Of a DNA stretch of 64,000 nucleotides, positions 1 through 8,183 are shown in pieces. The position numbers were made by a program, and so were the translations under genes. How positions within the stretch are numbered: position 1 is the first letter of the stretch; the number at the start of each line of letters is the position of its first letter. Origin of the DNA: Bacillus sp. 103mf (lineage in GTDB: Bacteria > Bacillota > Bacilli > Bacillales > Bacillaceae_G); the NCBI RefSeq assembly GCF_900116295.1, contig NZ_FPAF01000016.1, positions 22,150 through 86,149 on the forward strand. Reading direction: 5' to 3'. A model generated the notes under the pieces. The model made no database searches. It was not told the DNA's origin and was given only the letters and a program-made list of their open reading frames with translations.

Positions 1-60
1 GAAATTTTCAAAAGTGCTTTTTGTCTTTCAGAAAAATGAATAAGGATTTGATACACAAAT

Positions 61-96
61 CCCCCCTTATTAAGCTGGATTGCTTGATAAGGGGGG
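61..96. other. C/G-capped perfect hairpin
   Basis: Six C and six G residues close a stem CCCCCCTTAT(T)AAGC / GCTT(G)ATAAGGGGGG with a six-base loop. No T-run follows on the plus strand, so it is a weak terminator candidate there. It directly precedes the left copy of repeat family E. Confidence 0.6.
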
Positions 97-103
97 ACGC
101 TAA

Positions 104-295
104 CAAAGAAAGAGTAGGAGAAACACAAGCATGGAAGTGAACAGTAAAACGGTTAAAAAACTTAATTTTCGGAAAATTATAAAGCTGAAGGGTTTTTTCG
201 TTTTACTCTTTCTTTATGATATGAGTGTATCATTAAAAATAAAATGAATCAACGAAAAAAAGACAATATTCTTATTAATTCGACATTTTTCGATA
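104..295 (+). repeat. repeat family E, copy 1
   Basis: This AT-rich block of about 190 bp recurs at 58657-58862. Shared landmarks, in order: AAAGAAAGAG at the left edge, GCACAAG or ACACAAG, a small AATTTTC/GAAAATT hairpin, GGGTTTTTTCG, the complementary ACTCTTTCTTT, then ATTAAAAATAAAAT, ATCAACGAAAAA and a final ATTCGACA. The AAAGAAAGAGTA and TACTCTTTCTTT arms can close one large stem around the inner hairpin. No protein is encoded. It could be a mobile repeat or a structured RNA. Confidence 0.65.
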
Positions 296-369
296 GTTGC
301 TATAATTTTTATTCGTAACATAACAAGTAACTTCAGAATGTTTTTGATTTGAAGGGGATTTTATGTCAA

Positions 370-408
370 ATAATTTATACATGACTAAATTATTGGTGTA
401 TAAATTAT
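370..408. promoter_or_regulatory. 12-bp inverted repeat, candidate activator site for the collagenase promoter
   Basis: ATAATTTATACA (370-381) and TGTATAAATTAT (397-408) are perfect inverted arms separated by 15 bases. They lie about 45-85 bp upstream of the sigma-54 type promoter at 453-469, a position where an enhancer-binding protein could sit. The assignment is inference from symmetry and position. Confidence 0.5.
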
Positions 409-452
409 TAGATTGTTCTAATAAAAATGCATTTTTTCTGTGGGATTTAATA

Positions 453-470
453 TTGGCACGCTTCTTGCTT
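453..470 (+). promoter_or_regulatory. sigma-54 (SigL) type -24/-12 promoter
   Basis: TTGGCACG, four bases, then TTGCTT gives the invariant GG and GC doublets with exactly ten bases between them, which is the canonical sigma-54 arrangement. The collagenase gene is the only gene downstream, with start codons 130-180 bp away. Confidence 0.75.
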
Positions 471-650
471 ATCTGAAATATGGAGGGGGGAATTTAGCAG
501 TAGCTGTAATAAGAGAATACTTATTAAAAATATTGGCCACTGATTTTACAGGTATCAATGAAGATGACGTTGTCTAGTAAAGGTATATGAAAGGGAGTTT
601 TGGTTAAAAAATTAAGAATTTTGACTATTTTAAAAAAAGGAGAAAATAGC

Positions 651-3287
651 ATGGTGAAATACTCAAAATTTTATAAACTGATGCTTGGTGTTGGGCTTGT
701 TACTATATCATGTAATGGCATGCAAATTCAAGCAGAGGCAAAAGAGAAAAATACGAAGAATGTATTACAAATGGAGCCGGTAGGATTAAAGAAATCCGTT
801 GATGAGTTAGCGCACTCTTCGAACGTACAAGAAAGTCCATCTTTTACAAAACGGTTAAAGTTAGCAGATTTATCGCAGCGTCCGCCGGCACCAAAAGAGG
901 ATGCTAAACAGCTGGCTGAAGAAAAAAAATATTCGATGGCTGAATTAAATCAATTAAGCAACAAACAATTAGCCGATCTTCTTGTTACGATTCAATGGTA
1001 TCAAATTCCGGAATTATTTCAGTTTAATAGTGATAGCCTGAAGTTCTATCAAGATGATAGCCGGATGCAAGCGCTTATTGATAAACTAGCAGAACAAGGC
1101 CAAGCGTATACGCAGGACGATTCAAAAGGAATTGAGACATTAGTAGAAGTTATACGTTCGGGATTTTATTTAGGTTTTTATCATCAAGAATTAAGTAAAT
1201 TAAGTGAACGCAGCTATCATGATAAATGTTTACCAGCTTTAAAAACAATTGCGAAGAACCCGAATTTTAAACTTGGTACAACAGAACAAAATAAAGTAAT
1301 TTCGTCTTATGGAATGTTGATTGGAGGTGCGTCAGCTGATGTTGAAGTTATTCAATATGCAGGTGAAATCTTAAGACAATATAATGATAATCTTGCAACT
1401 TTTATTGAAGACTACACAAAAGGCAATGCTGTATATAATTTGATGAAAGAAATTGATTATGATGTTCAGTCGTATATGTATACTACGGGCAAAGAACCAA
1501 AAGATACGATGTGGTATAGGAATATTGATAGCTTTATTAATGAAATAAGTCGTTTTGCACTAATTGGTACGGTAACAGACAAAAACGGATGGTTAATTAA
1601 TAACGGAATTTACTATGCTAGCCGATTTGGTAAGCTTCATAGTACACAAGCAAAAGGACAGCAAGTTGCAACAGAAGCGATGTGGATTTATCCATATTTA
1701 GGACAGCAATATTTTGTTGCGGTAGAACAAATTGTTACAAATTACGGTGGAGTAGATGCGAACGGAAAAACAGTAAATTTAGATCAAATTCGAGAAGATG
1801 GTAAGAAGAAATATTTGCCTAAAACCTATACGTATGATGACGGGGCAATCGTCTTTAAAGCGGGAGATAAAGTGACTGAGGATAAAATTAAACGTTTATA
1901 CTGGGCGGCAAAAGAAGTACGCGCTCAATTTTATCGTACAGTTGGTAGCGATAAGGCGCTCGAGGGCGGACATGCTGATGATGTGTTAACAATGGTTATT
2001 TACAATAGTCCCGACGAATATCAATTTAACCGTCAATTGTATGGCTATGAAACGAATAATGGTGGTATTTACATTGAAGGAATCGGAACGTTCTTCACAT
2101 ATGAACGTACACCGCAGCAAAGTGTTTTTAGTTTGGAGGAATTGTTCCGTCATGAATTTACACACTATTTACAGGGAAGATATGAAGTTCCAGGGTTATG
2201 GGGACAAGGAGACATGTATCAAGATGAACGCTTGACTTGGTTTGAAGAAGGCAATGCGGAGTTCTTTGCAGGCTCAACGCGATTAGATAGCGTTGTACCA
2301 CGAAAAAGTATGATTAACAGATTATCTAATGATCCAGCTAAACGATACACAGCGGAGCAAACATTATATGCAAAATACGGAACGTGGGATTTTTATAACT
2401 ATTCGTTTGCATTGCAATCTTATATGTATAATAACCGCTCTGATATGTTCGATAAAGTGCATGATTTAATTCGTGCAAATGATGTCCCAGGTTACGATGC
2501 GTACCGCTCTGCATTAAGTAAGGATAATAAATTAAATGAAGACTACCAATCTTATATGCAAATGCTGATTGATAATCGGGATAAGTATACAATTCCGCAA
2601 GTATCAGATGATTATTTAGCAGAGCATAAACCGAAAGCGTTTTCTGAAGTTACAGCGGATATTACCAATGAAGCGAAGCTAACAAATGTGAAGGTAACAA
2701 AGAATAAATCACAATTCTTTAATACATTTACACTACAAGGAACGTATACAGGAAGTGCGTCAAAAGGAGAAACTGAGGACTGGAAGGCGATGAATCAAGC
2801 AACGAATGAGATGTTAAAACATCTTTCCGAAAAAGAGTGGAGCGGATATAAAACTTTAACTGCTTATTTTGTGAATTACCGTGTCAATGCGGCTGGACAA
2901 TTTGAATATGATGTTGTGTTTAGCGGAGTGAATACTGAAGAAGATAATAGCGTAGAAAAAGAACCGAATGATTCATTTAATACAGCTAATCCACTATCTC
3001 TGAACACATTATTACGAGGTAGCCTAAATGATCAAGATCAAGTTGACCGGTTTGTTATTGATGTGAAGACAGCAAAAGATTTACAGATTACCGTTACGAA
3101 TGAACAAAACCTTGGAATGAATTGGGTATTATATTCTGAATCAGACCTGAATAACTACGCCGCTTATGCAACAAAACGCGACGGAAATAAATTACTTGGA
3201 AATTATTATGCGAACCCAGGAAAATATTACTTGAGTGTATATAAATATAGCGGTGGAACGGGGAATTATACAGTAGAGGTAAAATAG
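651..3287 (+). CDS. colA: secreted microbial collagenase (peptidase family M9)
   Basis: A zinc metalloprotease that degrades collagen outside the cell. From ATG 651 the protein has 878 residues. It begins with a signal peptide (KYSKFYK, hydrophobic core, cleavage near QAEA). A long N-terminal activator region precedes the gluzincin catalytic site H501-E-F-T-H505, with the third ligand E533 in EEGNAE, at the usual spacing for family M9. After residue about 690 come a PKD-like segment and a C-terminal PPC-type domain starting at EKEPNDSF, thought to bind collagen. ATG 651 has a good ribosome-binding site (AAAGGAG). An in-frame TTG at 600 also has AAGGGAG but adds 17 residues before the signal peptide. 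A sigma-54 type promoter lies upstream and a strong terminator follows. Confidence 0.93.
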   Translation: MVKYSKFYKLMLGVGLVTISCNGMQIQAEAKEKNTKNVLQMEPVGLKKSVDELAHSSNVQESPSFTKRLKLADLSQRPPAPKEDAKQLAEEKKYSMAELNQLSNKQLADLLVTIQWYQIPELFQFNSDSLKFYQDDSRMQALIDKLAEQGQAYTQDDSKGIETLVEVIRSGFYLGFYHQELSKLSERSYHDKCLPALKTIAKNPNFKLGTTEQNKVISSYGMLIGGASADVEVIQYAGEILRQYNDNLATFIEDYTKGNAVYNLMKEIDYDVQSYMYTTGKEPKDTMWYRNIDSFINEISRFALIGTVTDKNGWLINNGIYYASRFGKLHSTQAKGQQVATEAMWIYPYLGQQYFVAVEQIVTNYGGVDANGKTVNLDQIREDGKKKYLPKTYTYDDGAIVFKAGDKVTEDKIKRLYWAAKEVRAQFYRTVGSDKALEGGHADDVLTMVIYNSPDEYQFNRQLYGYETNNGGIYIEGIGTFFTYERTPQQSVFSLEELFRHEFTHYLQGRYEVPGLWGQGDMYQDERLTWFEEGNAEFFAGSTRLDSVVPRKSMINRLSNDPAKRYTAEQTLYAKYGTWDFYNYSFALQSYMYNNRSDMFDKVHDLIRANDVPGYDAYRSALSKDNKLNEDYQSYMQMLIDNRDKYTIPQVSDDYLAEHKPKAFSEVTADITNEAKLTNVKVTKNKSQFFNTFTLQGTYTGSASKGETEDWKAMNQATNEMLKHLSEKEWSGYKTLTAYFVNYRVNAAGQFEYDVVFSGVNTEEDNSVEKEPNDSFNTANPLSLNTLLRGSLNDQDQVDRFVIDVKTAKDLQITVTNEQNLGMNWVLYSESDLNNYAAYATKRDGNKLLGNYYANPGKYYLSVYKYSGGTGNYTVEVK

Positions 3288-3302
3288 TTGAAAGTAACAG
3301 TT

Positions 3303-3346
3303 AAAATCCCGCCAAGAGAAAAATAGTTTCTCTTGGCGGGATTTTA
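3303..3346. terminator. bidirectional intrinsic terminator after collagenase
   Basis: A 19-bp perfect stem (AAAATCCCGCCAAGAGAAA and its complement) with a five-base loop, flanked by A and T runs on the two sides. Confidence 0.9.
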
Positions 3347-3439
3347 CATTGTATCCTCATCATTATTTTATCAAAAGAATTACACAATTTGGTAATAAAT
3401 GCTATAATAAAAAAGAAACGAATAGGGTGAAGAATAGTA

Positions 3440-3967
3440 ATGAAACAAGCTTTAGTTGTCATTGACATGCAAGAAATTTTCTTTCTTGAACCGCAAAACT
3501 TTTTATATGATAAAGAACGTGTAGTTGAAAATATCAACGAATTAATTACGAAAGCTCACGAAAAAAATATTCCAGTTATCTTCATTCAACATACAGGTAT
3601 AGAGGAAGCAGATGAAATGTTTGAAGGAAAAGATGGATGGCAATTACATAAGGGGCTAGCGAAAACTTCCTCAGATAAAGTGATTCAAAAAACAAAATGG
3701 GACGCATTTTATCAAACAGAACTATTCAACTACTTAAAAGAGAAAGAAATTGAGCAAATTATTTTTGCAGGAGCTCAAACTGAATTTTGTTTAGATACTA
3801 CAATTCGAGCTGCTTATAGCTTAGGATACCAAAATAACCTTCTTGCTAGAAATACACATAGTACAATAACAAGTGCAGTATTAGAAGCAGAACAAATGAT
3901 TAAGCATCATGAAAACATTTGGAATAACCGATTTTTAAAAATTGTCGAATTAGATACGGTACTATAA
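3440..3967 (+). CDS. isochorismatase-family cysteine hydrolase
   Basis: A 175-residue cytoplasmic hydrolase of the isochorismatase / nicotinamidase fold. The catalytic triad is visible: Asp in VVIDMQ near the N terminus, Lys in KTKWDAF around residue 95, and Cys in QTEFCLDTTI near residue 118. The family hydrolyses isochorismate, nicotinamide, N-carbamoyl compounds and similar substrates, and the substrate cannot be read from the sequence. The gene stands alone between two terminators, so it is probably monocistronic. Confidence 0.88.
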   Translation: MKQALVVIDMQEIFFLEPQNFLYDKERVVENINELITKAHEKNIPVIFIQHTGIEEADEMFEGKDGWQLHKGLAKTSSDKVIQKTKWDAFYQTELFNYLKEKEIEQIIFAGAQTEFCLDTTIRAAYSLGYQNNLLARNTHSTITSAVLEAEQMIKHHENIWNNRFLKIVELDTVL

Positions 3968-3969
3968 AT

Positions 3970-4004
3970 AAAAGCTAGCAAACGATTTGTTTGCTAGCTT
4001 TTTT
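3970..4004. terminator. intrinsic terminator
   Basis: AAAAGCTAGCAAAC and its complement around a five-base loop, followed by six T. It can serve both the hydrolase (plus) and the convergent small gene (minus). Confidence 0.88.
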
Positions 4005-4005
4005 G

Positions 4006-4194
4006 TTAACGAGTGATATACATAATTGCAACAACAAAAATTAGTATAGCAACAAATCCTAGATTATCACCGATATCAAAGCTTTTCTTTTTCTGTTCTT
4101 TTTCTTCTTTTAAACTACGGACCTCATCTTTTAATTCATTGATAGATTCTTTCAACTCGTTAATTTCTTGTGTTAAATTAGGTGTATTATCCAT
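4006..4194 (-). CDS. small membrane protein with N-terminal coiled coil
   Basis: 62 residues. Residues 8-40 are a charged heptad-like coiled coil (repeated NELK and SLKEEKE units). Residues 44-60 form one hydrophobic transmembrane segment ending YITR. The ATG is preceded by a purine-rich AAGAGAGAG stretch. It lies 24 bases downstream of the 133-residue gene on the same strand and may be co-transcribed. No function is recognised; one-TM proteins of this design are common in Bacillus and often uncharacterised. Confidence 0.65.
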   Translation of the reverse strand: MDNTPNLTQEINELKESINELKDEVRSLKEEKEQKKKSFDIGDNLGFVAILIFVVAIMYITR

Positions 4195-4218
4195 TCTACT
4201 CTCTCTTTTCTTTTTTAT

Positions 4219-4620
4219 TTATCCTAAACTTCCACCTGGTAAAGAAACATGAAAATTATCCCCTATATTTAACTGCCAGCCTTCAAAAAAGCTACTATCA
4301 TGAAAGATATCTAAAAAGACATTTTCGTCAAATTCAATTGTTAAATCGGAAATTGGTGAAAAATGATGTATCTTTTGTACTTTCCGATTTAGTAGTAATT
4401 TTCTTGCGATTTTGCGAAATCTAGATCCATCCGAATTTGTAAGTTCATAGTCTGGTTTTCCTACTTGCACCTCACGATGATTTCTTATACGCCACGCACA
4501 TTCCACGGTTAAGCGCCCATCTTCAAATACGATGATAAGAGGAAGGTTTACTTCGGGGTTTATTTCTTTTACTGATTGACCAAGTAACTCTGAGAAATTG
4601 TGCTCACTTATATTTTGCAT
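4219..4620 (-). CDS. conserved hypothetical protein (DUF6188-like)
   Basis: 133 residues, no signal peptide or membrane segment. The strand pattern around LPLIIVFEDG, TVECAWRIR and GWQLNIGDNF resembles small Firmicute proteins placed in the DUF6188 group, but this assignment is from memory and tentative. A good ribosome-binding site (AGGAGG) precedes the ATG. It lies between two other small minus-strand genes with short gaps, suggesting a loose operon of unknown purpose. Confidence 0.7.
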   Translation of the reverse strand: MQNISEHNFSELLGQSVKEINPEVNLPLIIVFEDGRLTVECAWRIRNHREVQVGKPDYELTNSDGSRFRKIARKLLLNRKVQKIHHFSPISDLTIEFDENVFLDIFHDSSFFEGWQLNIGDNFHVSLPGGSLG

Positions 4621-4649
4621 GCGTAGCCTCCTGTTCTAAGAATAAGTTA

Positions 4650-5180
4650 TTAAAATATCCAATCAAAGACAGTATAAATACCAAGTAGAGCAAACAAAAT
4701 GATTAATATAAGCGCCGAGATGCATCCAAAAGGAATGAGCTTATCTTGCCACGTTTCTTCATATTCTTCGATCATGCTTTCTTTTACTTTTTCTTGCAGA
4801 GAAGATGCGATAGGTTCAGAACATAACTTTTGAATTATTTCATTATCCCCTTTAAATTTTAAGGCTCTAGCTATCTGATTAGCGTTGTTCCCCATAGATT
4901 TCTCGAATAGTGAGCACGCCTCAATCATTTCAGGTGTTTTCTGCTCTTCTAAGTACCAATATCGACCAGCCATTGCGGGGTGTTGTAATTTGTAATAAAC
5001 ATCTCCTAGTTTCTTACGAATATCTAATGCATTAGGATAAGTGGAAATTAAGCCATGTAGTCGATCTCTTGCTTTTCCTAAATCATTATTTGTAATATCG
5101 TTTTCAATCTTTTTTAACGTTTTTTTAGGTATGGTGTTTATGGTATAATCCTCCTTTTTTATCCCACTATTCGTGGGCAT
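4650..5180 (-). CDS. DUF6584-like membrane-anchored protein; start codon supplied by a repeat
   Basis: About 176 residues. A helical TPR-like region (KARDRLHGLI, IRKKLGDVYYKL, AGRYWYLEE) matches the DUF6584 pattern, and the C terminus has one transmembrane segment (LIPFGCISALILIILFALLG). The expected start is odd. A perfect AAAAGGAGG is followed eight bases later by ATA, not ATG, then AAC ACC ATA CCT. The frame stays open upstream into repeat A, where an ATG at 5180 follows GAGGTGGGAG. I chose 5180 for that reason. A further ATG at 5213 lies deeper in the repeat. Use of the ATA codon cannot be excluded. Confidence 0.7.
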   Translation of the reverse strand: MPTNSGIKKEDYTINTIPKKTLKKIENDITNNDLGKARDRLHGLISTYPNALDIRKKLGDVYYKLQHPAMAGRYWYLEEQKTPEMIEACSLFEKSMGNNANQIARALKFKGDNEIIQKLCSEPIASSLQEKVKESMIEEYEETWQDKLIPFGCISALILIILFALLGIYTVFDWIF

Positions 5181-5314
5181 TAATACTCCCACCTCAAAAT
5201 TTAGCGAAAGCAAAGAAGTTAGGTGGGAGATAAACTGCCCGTAAAAGCCCGATTGGTGAGGGCTGATAATCAGTGGGGATGAAGAACCCCTCCACTGATT
5301 AAAGTTTCACTTTA
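5159..5314 (-). repeat. repeat family A (bcr1-like), copy 1
   Basis: Read on the minus strand it runs from AAAGTGAAACTTTAATCAGTGG through the CAATCGGGC and GGCAGTTTATC landmarks to CCCACGAATAGTGGGATAA. It is flanked by ATAAA on both sides. Its left end forms the TAA stop of the 5312-5740 gene, and its right end enters the frame of the 4650-5180 gene. Confidence 0.85.
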
Positions 5315-5740
5315 TTTCATAAATTGTTTAGGATATTCTCTCGTATAGTTTTTATCGTCACGCCAATCATATGTTTCTTGTTTCGGAATATGTAAAGTTT
5401 GATTTCCGATTTTAACTGTAGTTTCATCAATCCATTCAACGGTTGGATCGTTATCAGGATAATTCCAGTATATCGTTTTAGCAGAATTCGTTTTAAGATG
5501 GACCAATTCACCTCTAACGGCGTTTGCGCTTAATGATCCTCCATCATGAACATAAGTTTTCAGTTTATAATCTCCATTTGGAGATTCAATTGTTCGAATT
5601 AATTTTCCTGTTGGAACACCTTGCAAACTAAAAAACTTCCAATATACAAAGCCAGCTCCAATAATCAACATAGAAAGTAATACAATTCCTACTTTTCTCT
5701 TTGTTTTCTTGATTTCTCTTTGTGCTTTTTTAGTATCCAT
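5312..5740 (-). CDS. DUF5412-family membrane-anchored protein
   Basis: 142 residues. A lysine/arginine-rich cytoplasmic N terminus (about 18 residues) is followed by one transmembrane helix (VGIVLLSMLIIGAGFVYWKF) and an extracytoplasmic beta-rich domain with SPNGDYKLKTYVHDGG, the hallmark of DUF5412 proteins, and WNYPDNDPTVEWID. The function is unknown. The ATG follows AAAGGAG. The stop codon TAA is the first base triplet shared with repeat A. Confidence 0.8.
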   Translation of the reverse strand: MDTKKAQREIKKTKRKVGIVLLSMLIIGAGFVYWKFFSLQGVPTGKLIRTIESPNGDYKLKTYVHDGGSLSANAVRGELVHLKTNSAKTIYWNYPDNDPTVEWIDETTVKIGNQTLHIPKQETYDWRDDKNYTREYPKQFMK

Positions 5741-5796
5741 TTACTTCTCCTTTAAAAATAGTTATATGTATTTTATACCATTTTATGGAGAAATTC

Positions 5797-5870
5797 TATG
5801 TATAGCCAGGTGCTCTCGCCTCACTAAAACAGAAGATTTTTATGTCGTTATTTAGGTTTATATATATATT
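5797..5870 (-). repeat. repeat family B, truncated copy
   Basis: Contains only the end of the element (ATAGCCAGGTGCTCTCGCC ... TTTTTATGTCG). It is directly joined to repeat D. Confidence 0.6.
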
Positions 5871-5872
5871 AA

Positions 5873-6050
5873 TTTTTCGACATCTTTGTCTAGCTCTGCC
5901 TCCTAGTCCTGTCGGCTCCGCCTTTCTTTATGATCCAGCTCCAGCGGCTAGAACAGTCGGTGGCTTCGCGTCTTCCGCCGAGGCAAAAAGCGCCTCTATG
6001 TCAGAAGCTCCATCCCCCTCTTGTTCTGAGCGAGCCGCTTCCGCCTTTCT
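5873..6050 (+). repeat. repeat family D, copy 1
   Basis: Begins TTTTTCGACATCTTTGTCTAG, continues CTCTGCCTCCTAG and contains GTCGGCTCCGCCTTTCTTTAT. The same opening and closing modules recur at 63864-64000. GC-rich compared with the surroundings. The open frame across it (5842-6141) is not considered a gene. Confidence 0.7.
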
Positions 6051-6224
6051 TTATAAGTTGCTGCTATGCAGAATAAAACATGACCTGTACTTGCTTCCTC
6101 CTTTTGTTTTAAACATTGCATGTGGTAGGAAAAGGCCCTGACCGTTTCTATGCGCAGCCAGATGCTCTCGTCCCCCTAAAAAGAAAGGAGGTTTTCATGT
6201 TGGTTTTTCAACTTATATATAGAT
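6051..6224 (-). repeat. repeat family B, copy
   Basis: Full-length copy in minus orientation. Landmarks: CTGCTATGCAGAATA, GTGGTAGGAAAAGGCCCTGA, CAGATGCTCTCG, then a short A-run and an AACTTATATATAG end. Confidence 0.8.
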
Positions 6225-6332
6225 TTGTGATTCTTAACAAAATATCTTAGAGGGCAAAGGATTAAAACAGATTTCAATACACGGTTATAATAAGGCTGAA
6301 CCATTACAAGAAAATATTTTTTATTTTTTTGT

Positions 6333-6351
6333 CACAAATAACGAATTTGTG
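6333..6351. promoter_or_regulatory. palindrome upstream of the ECF sigma operon
   Basis: CACAAAT and ATTTGTG flank a five-base centre 43 bp upstream of the sigma-factor start codon. An outer GTCAC / GTGAC pair extends from 6331. It could be an operator or an mRNA hairpin; no matching ECF promoter was recognised. Confidence 0.4.
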
Positions 6352-6393
6352 GTTTCTTTATAGTGACAGTAGCTAATAAGGAGGAAAAAACGA

Positions 6394-6939
6394 GTGGAGG
6401 TGAAAGCTTCATTGTTAAATATATATGAACAAGATTCAGTTTCAAATATACAGTTTCAAGATGTATTTAAACAATATTATGCTCACGTTGTGAGACAAAT
6501 TATGCGGATTGTGCGAGATCAAGCAATTGCTGAGGATTTAGCGCAAGAAGTATTTTTGCAATTATATCATACAGAATGGAAACAGATTGAAAGTTTATCA
6601 GCATGGCTTGCAAAAGCATCCATTTATGCCGCATATAACTATTTGCGATCTGAAAAAAGGCATCAAGCAAGAATCGAAAAAGAAGCAAATTATAAGCAGT
6701 CAATTAGTAGTCCGTCATCGGAAGAACAATGTATTCAAAAAGAAGAAATTACTCGTGTACAAAGTACATTAAAAGAGATGGATGAGCGTGAACGAACCCT
6801 CTTATTAATGAAGTTTTCAGGGTTTCAATACAAAGAAATCGCAGAGGCTACTCAGATGGAAGTATCCTCGGTTGGAACACTGCTAGCACGAGCGAAAGCG
6901 AAATTCCGGAAAATGTATAGAGGGATAAAGGAGGAGTGA
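6394..6939 (+). CDS. RNA polymerase ECF-type sigma factor
   Basis: 181 residues. Sigma region 2 is seen in ALAEDLAQEVFLQ-like residues 46-58 (AIAEDLAQEVF), and region 4 helix-turn-helix in the last 60 residues (MDERERTLLLMKFSGF, YKEIAEATQMEVSSVGTLL). It starts at GTG 6394 behind AAGGAGG. The anti-sigma gene follows after three bases and an ABC exporter after that, so the factor probably controls its own operon in response to envelope stress. ECF factors of the SigM/SigW/SigX type look alike, and I do not assign a name. Confidence 0.88.
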   Translation: MEVKASLLNIYEQDSVSNIQFQDVFKQYYAHVVRQIMRIVRDQAIAEDLAQEVFLQLYHTEWKQIESLSAWLAKASIYAAYNYLRSEKRHQARIEKEANYKQSISSPSSEEQCIQKEEITRVQSTLKEMDERERTLLLMKFSGFQYKEIAEATQMEVSSVGTLLARAKAKFRKMYRGIKEE

Positions 6940-6942
6940 CAA

Positions 6943-8118
6943 ATGAAATGCCAAGATATTGGATTTATTCAGGCGTATTTAGATGGAGAGTTAAACCGCG
7001 ATGAAAGAAAGCAATATATTCAGCATCTTGACCAATGTAAAGCATGTCAAAAGACGTTAGAAGAAGTGAGCAAGCTTAATCAATGGGTAGAAGTTGTAGT
7101 GGATGATGAATTCGCAAACGCTGGTCAAGAAGTTGATATCGATGTTGACCAAGCTTGGAAAACCTTTGAACAAAATATACAAAATCATAATACGAAAGAA
7201 ACAAACAGTAAAGAAAGTAAAAAGAAGGGAAGATGGCATAATATGAAGAAATCATCTAAACGTTGGATTACCGGAGCAGCAGCAGCGGCAATTGTGTGTG
7301 TGTCTTTAACAGTTCCAGAAGTACGGGCAGGAGCAAGTAATTTGTTATCGATTTTTCGAGTAAAGGATGTGCAATTAGTTCAACTTACCGAGTCGGACTT
7401 ACATGAAATTGAAGGATGGATCTCTCATATGGAAGAAGGAGAGAAGTCCATTAAAGGAATTGGGAAAATAGGAATCAAAGATAACGGAAGTAAAAAAGAT
7501 GCTCATTTTCAGTCGGAACAGCAAGCAAGAGAAGCTGGATATGCTGTTCCAAAAGTACCAAATGGATACCATGTAACGAGTGTAGATACGAACCCGTCAT
7601 TTATTATGCAATTTGAACTCGATACAGAAAAAGCTAATAAGTTGTTGAAACAACTACAGAGCAGTACGCAGTTTGAAAGTGCTTTGAATGGCAAGCAGTT
7701 TTCAATCACAGTTCCAGAATCAGTACGTACCCAAATAGATGTTGAGGGCAATCGAACATCAAGTGGTTTTTCTTATAATGTGATTGATGCACCAAAAATT
7801 TCTGTTCCAGAAGGTGTAGATGTTGCGAAATTACAAAAAACAGTTTTAGAGCTTCCGATTATTCCTGGGAATGTAAAAACACAGCTTGCAGGTATTCAAG
7901 ATTGGACACATACATTGCCGATTCCTTATGTAGCAAAAGATGCAAAAGCATCAGAGACAAAGGTTCAAGGAGTGAAGGCGGTTTTATATAGTACGGATTA
8001 TGAAAATGTGCTTGTTTGGGAAAAAGAAGGGAAATTGCATATGATCGAGCAACATAAAGAGCAGGGGAAAGATACGAATGCAAACGATCTTATTAAACTT
8101 GCAAATGAACTAAAATAA
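6943..8118 (+). CDS. transmembrane anti-sigma factor with zinc-finger domain
   Basis: 391 residues. The N-terminal 40 residues hold the zf-HC2 anti-sigma motif (YIQHLDQCKACQKTL, H-x3-C-x2-C). A cytoplasmic linker rich in Asn, Lys and Ser follows. One transmembrane helix lies near residues 109-125 (WITGAAAAAIVCVSLTV). The remaining 260 residues form an extracytoplasmic domain of the DUF4367 kind (PKVPNGYHVTSV, VLVWEKEGKLHMI). The predicted role is to hold the upstream sigma factor at the membrane until an external signal arrives. The ribosome-binding site AAAGGAGGAG overlaps the end of the sigma gene, implying coupled translation. Confidence 0.85.
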   Translation: MKCQDIGFIQAYLDGELNRDERKQYIQHLDQCKACQKTLEEVSKLNQWVEVVVDDEFANAGQEVDIDVDQAWKTFEQNIQNHNTKETNSKESKKKGRWHNMKKSSKRWITGAAAAAIVCVSLTVPEVRAGASNLLSIFRVKDVQLVQLTESDLHEIEGWISHMEEGEKSIKGIGKIGIKDNGSKKDAHFQSEQQAREAGYAVPKVPNGYHVTSVDTNPSFIMQFELDTEKANKLLKQLQSSTQFESALNGKQFSITVPESVRTQIDVEGNRTSSGFSYNVIDAPKISVPEGVDVAKLQKTVLELPIIPGNVKTQLAGIQDWTHTLPIPYVAKDAKASETKVQGVKAVLYSTDYENVLVWEKEGKLHMIEQHKEQGKDTNANDLIKLANELK

Positions 8119-8183
8119 TGATTGAACAAGAGCGGCTCCGCAAAAAGGGGCGGCTCTGTTCCTGTATAGGGCGGAGGTAAAAC

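Noticed and set aside
479-576. Open run after GGAGGGGGG that reads LAVAVIREYLLKILATDF before a stop, upstream of colA
   Set aside because: Peptide-like, but there is no ATG, GTG or TTG at the needed position; the ATG 480 meets a stop after five codons.
5842-6141. 99-codon open frame on the plus strand
   Set aside because: It lies entirely over repeats B and D, has no ribosome-binding site and low-complexity Ala/Ser/Pro composition created by the repeat.
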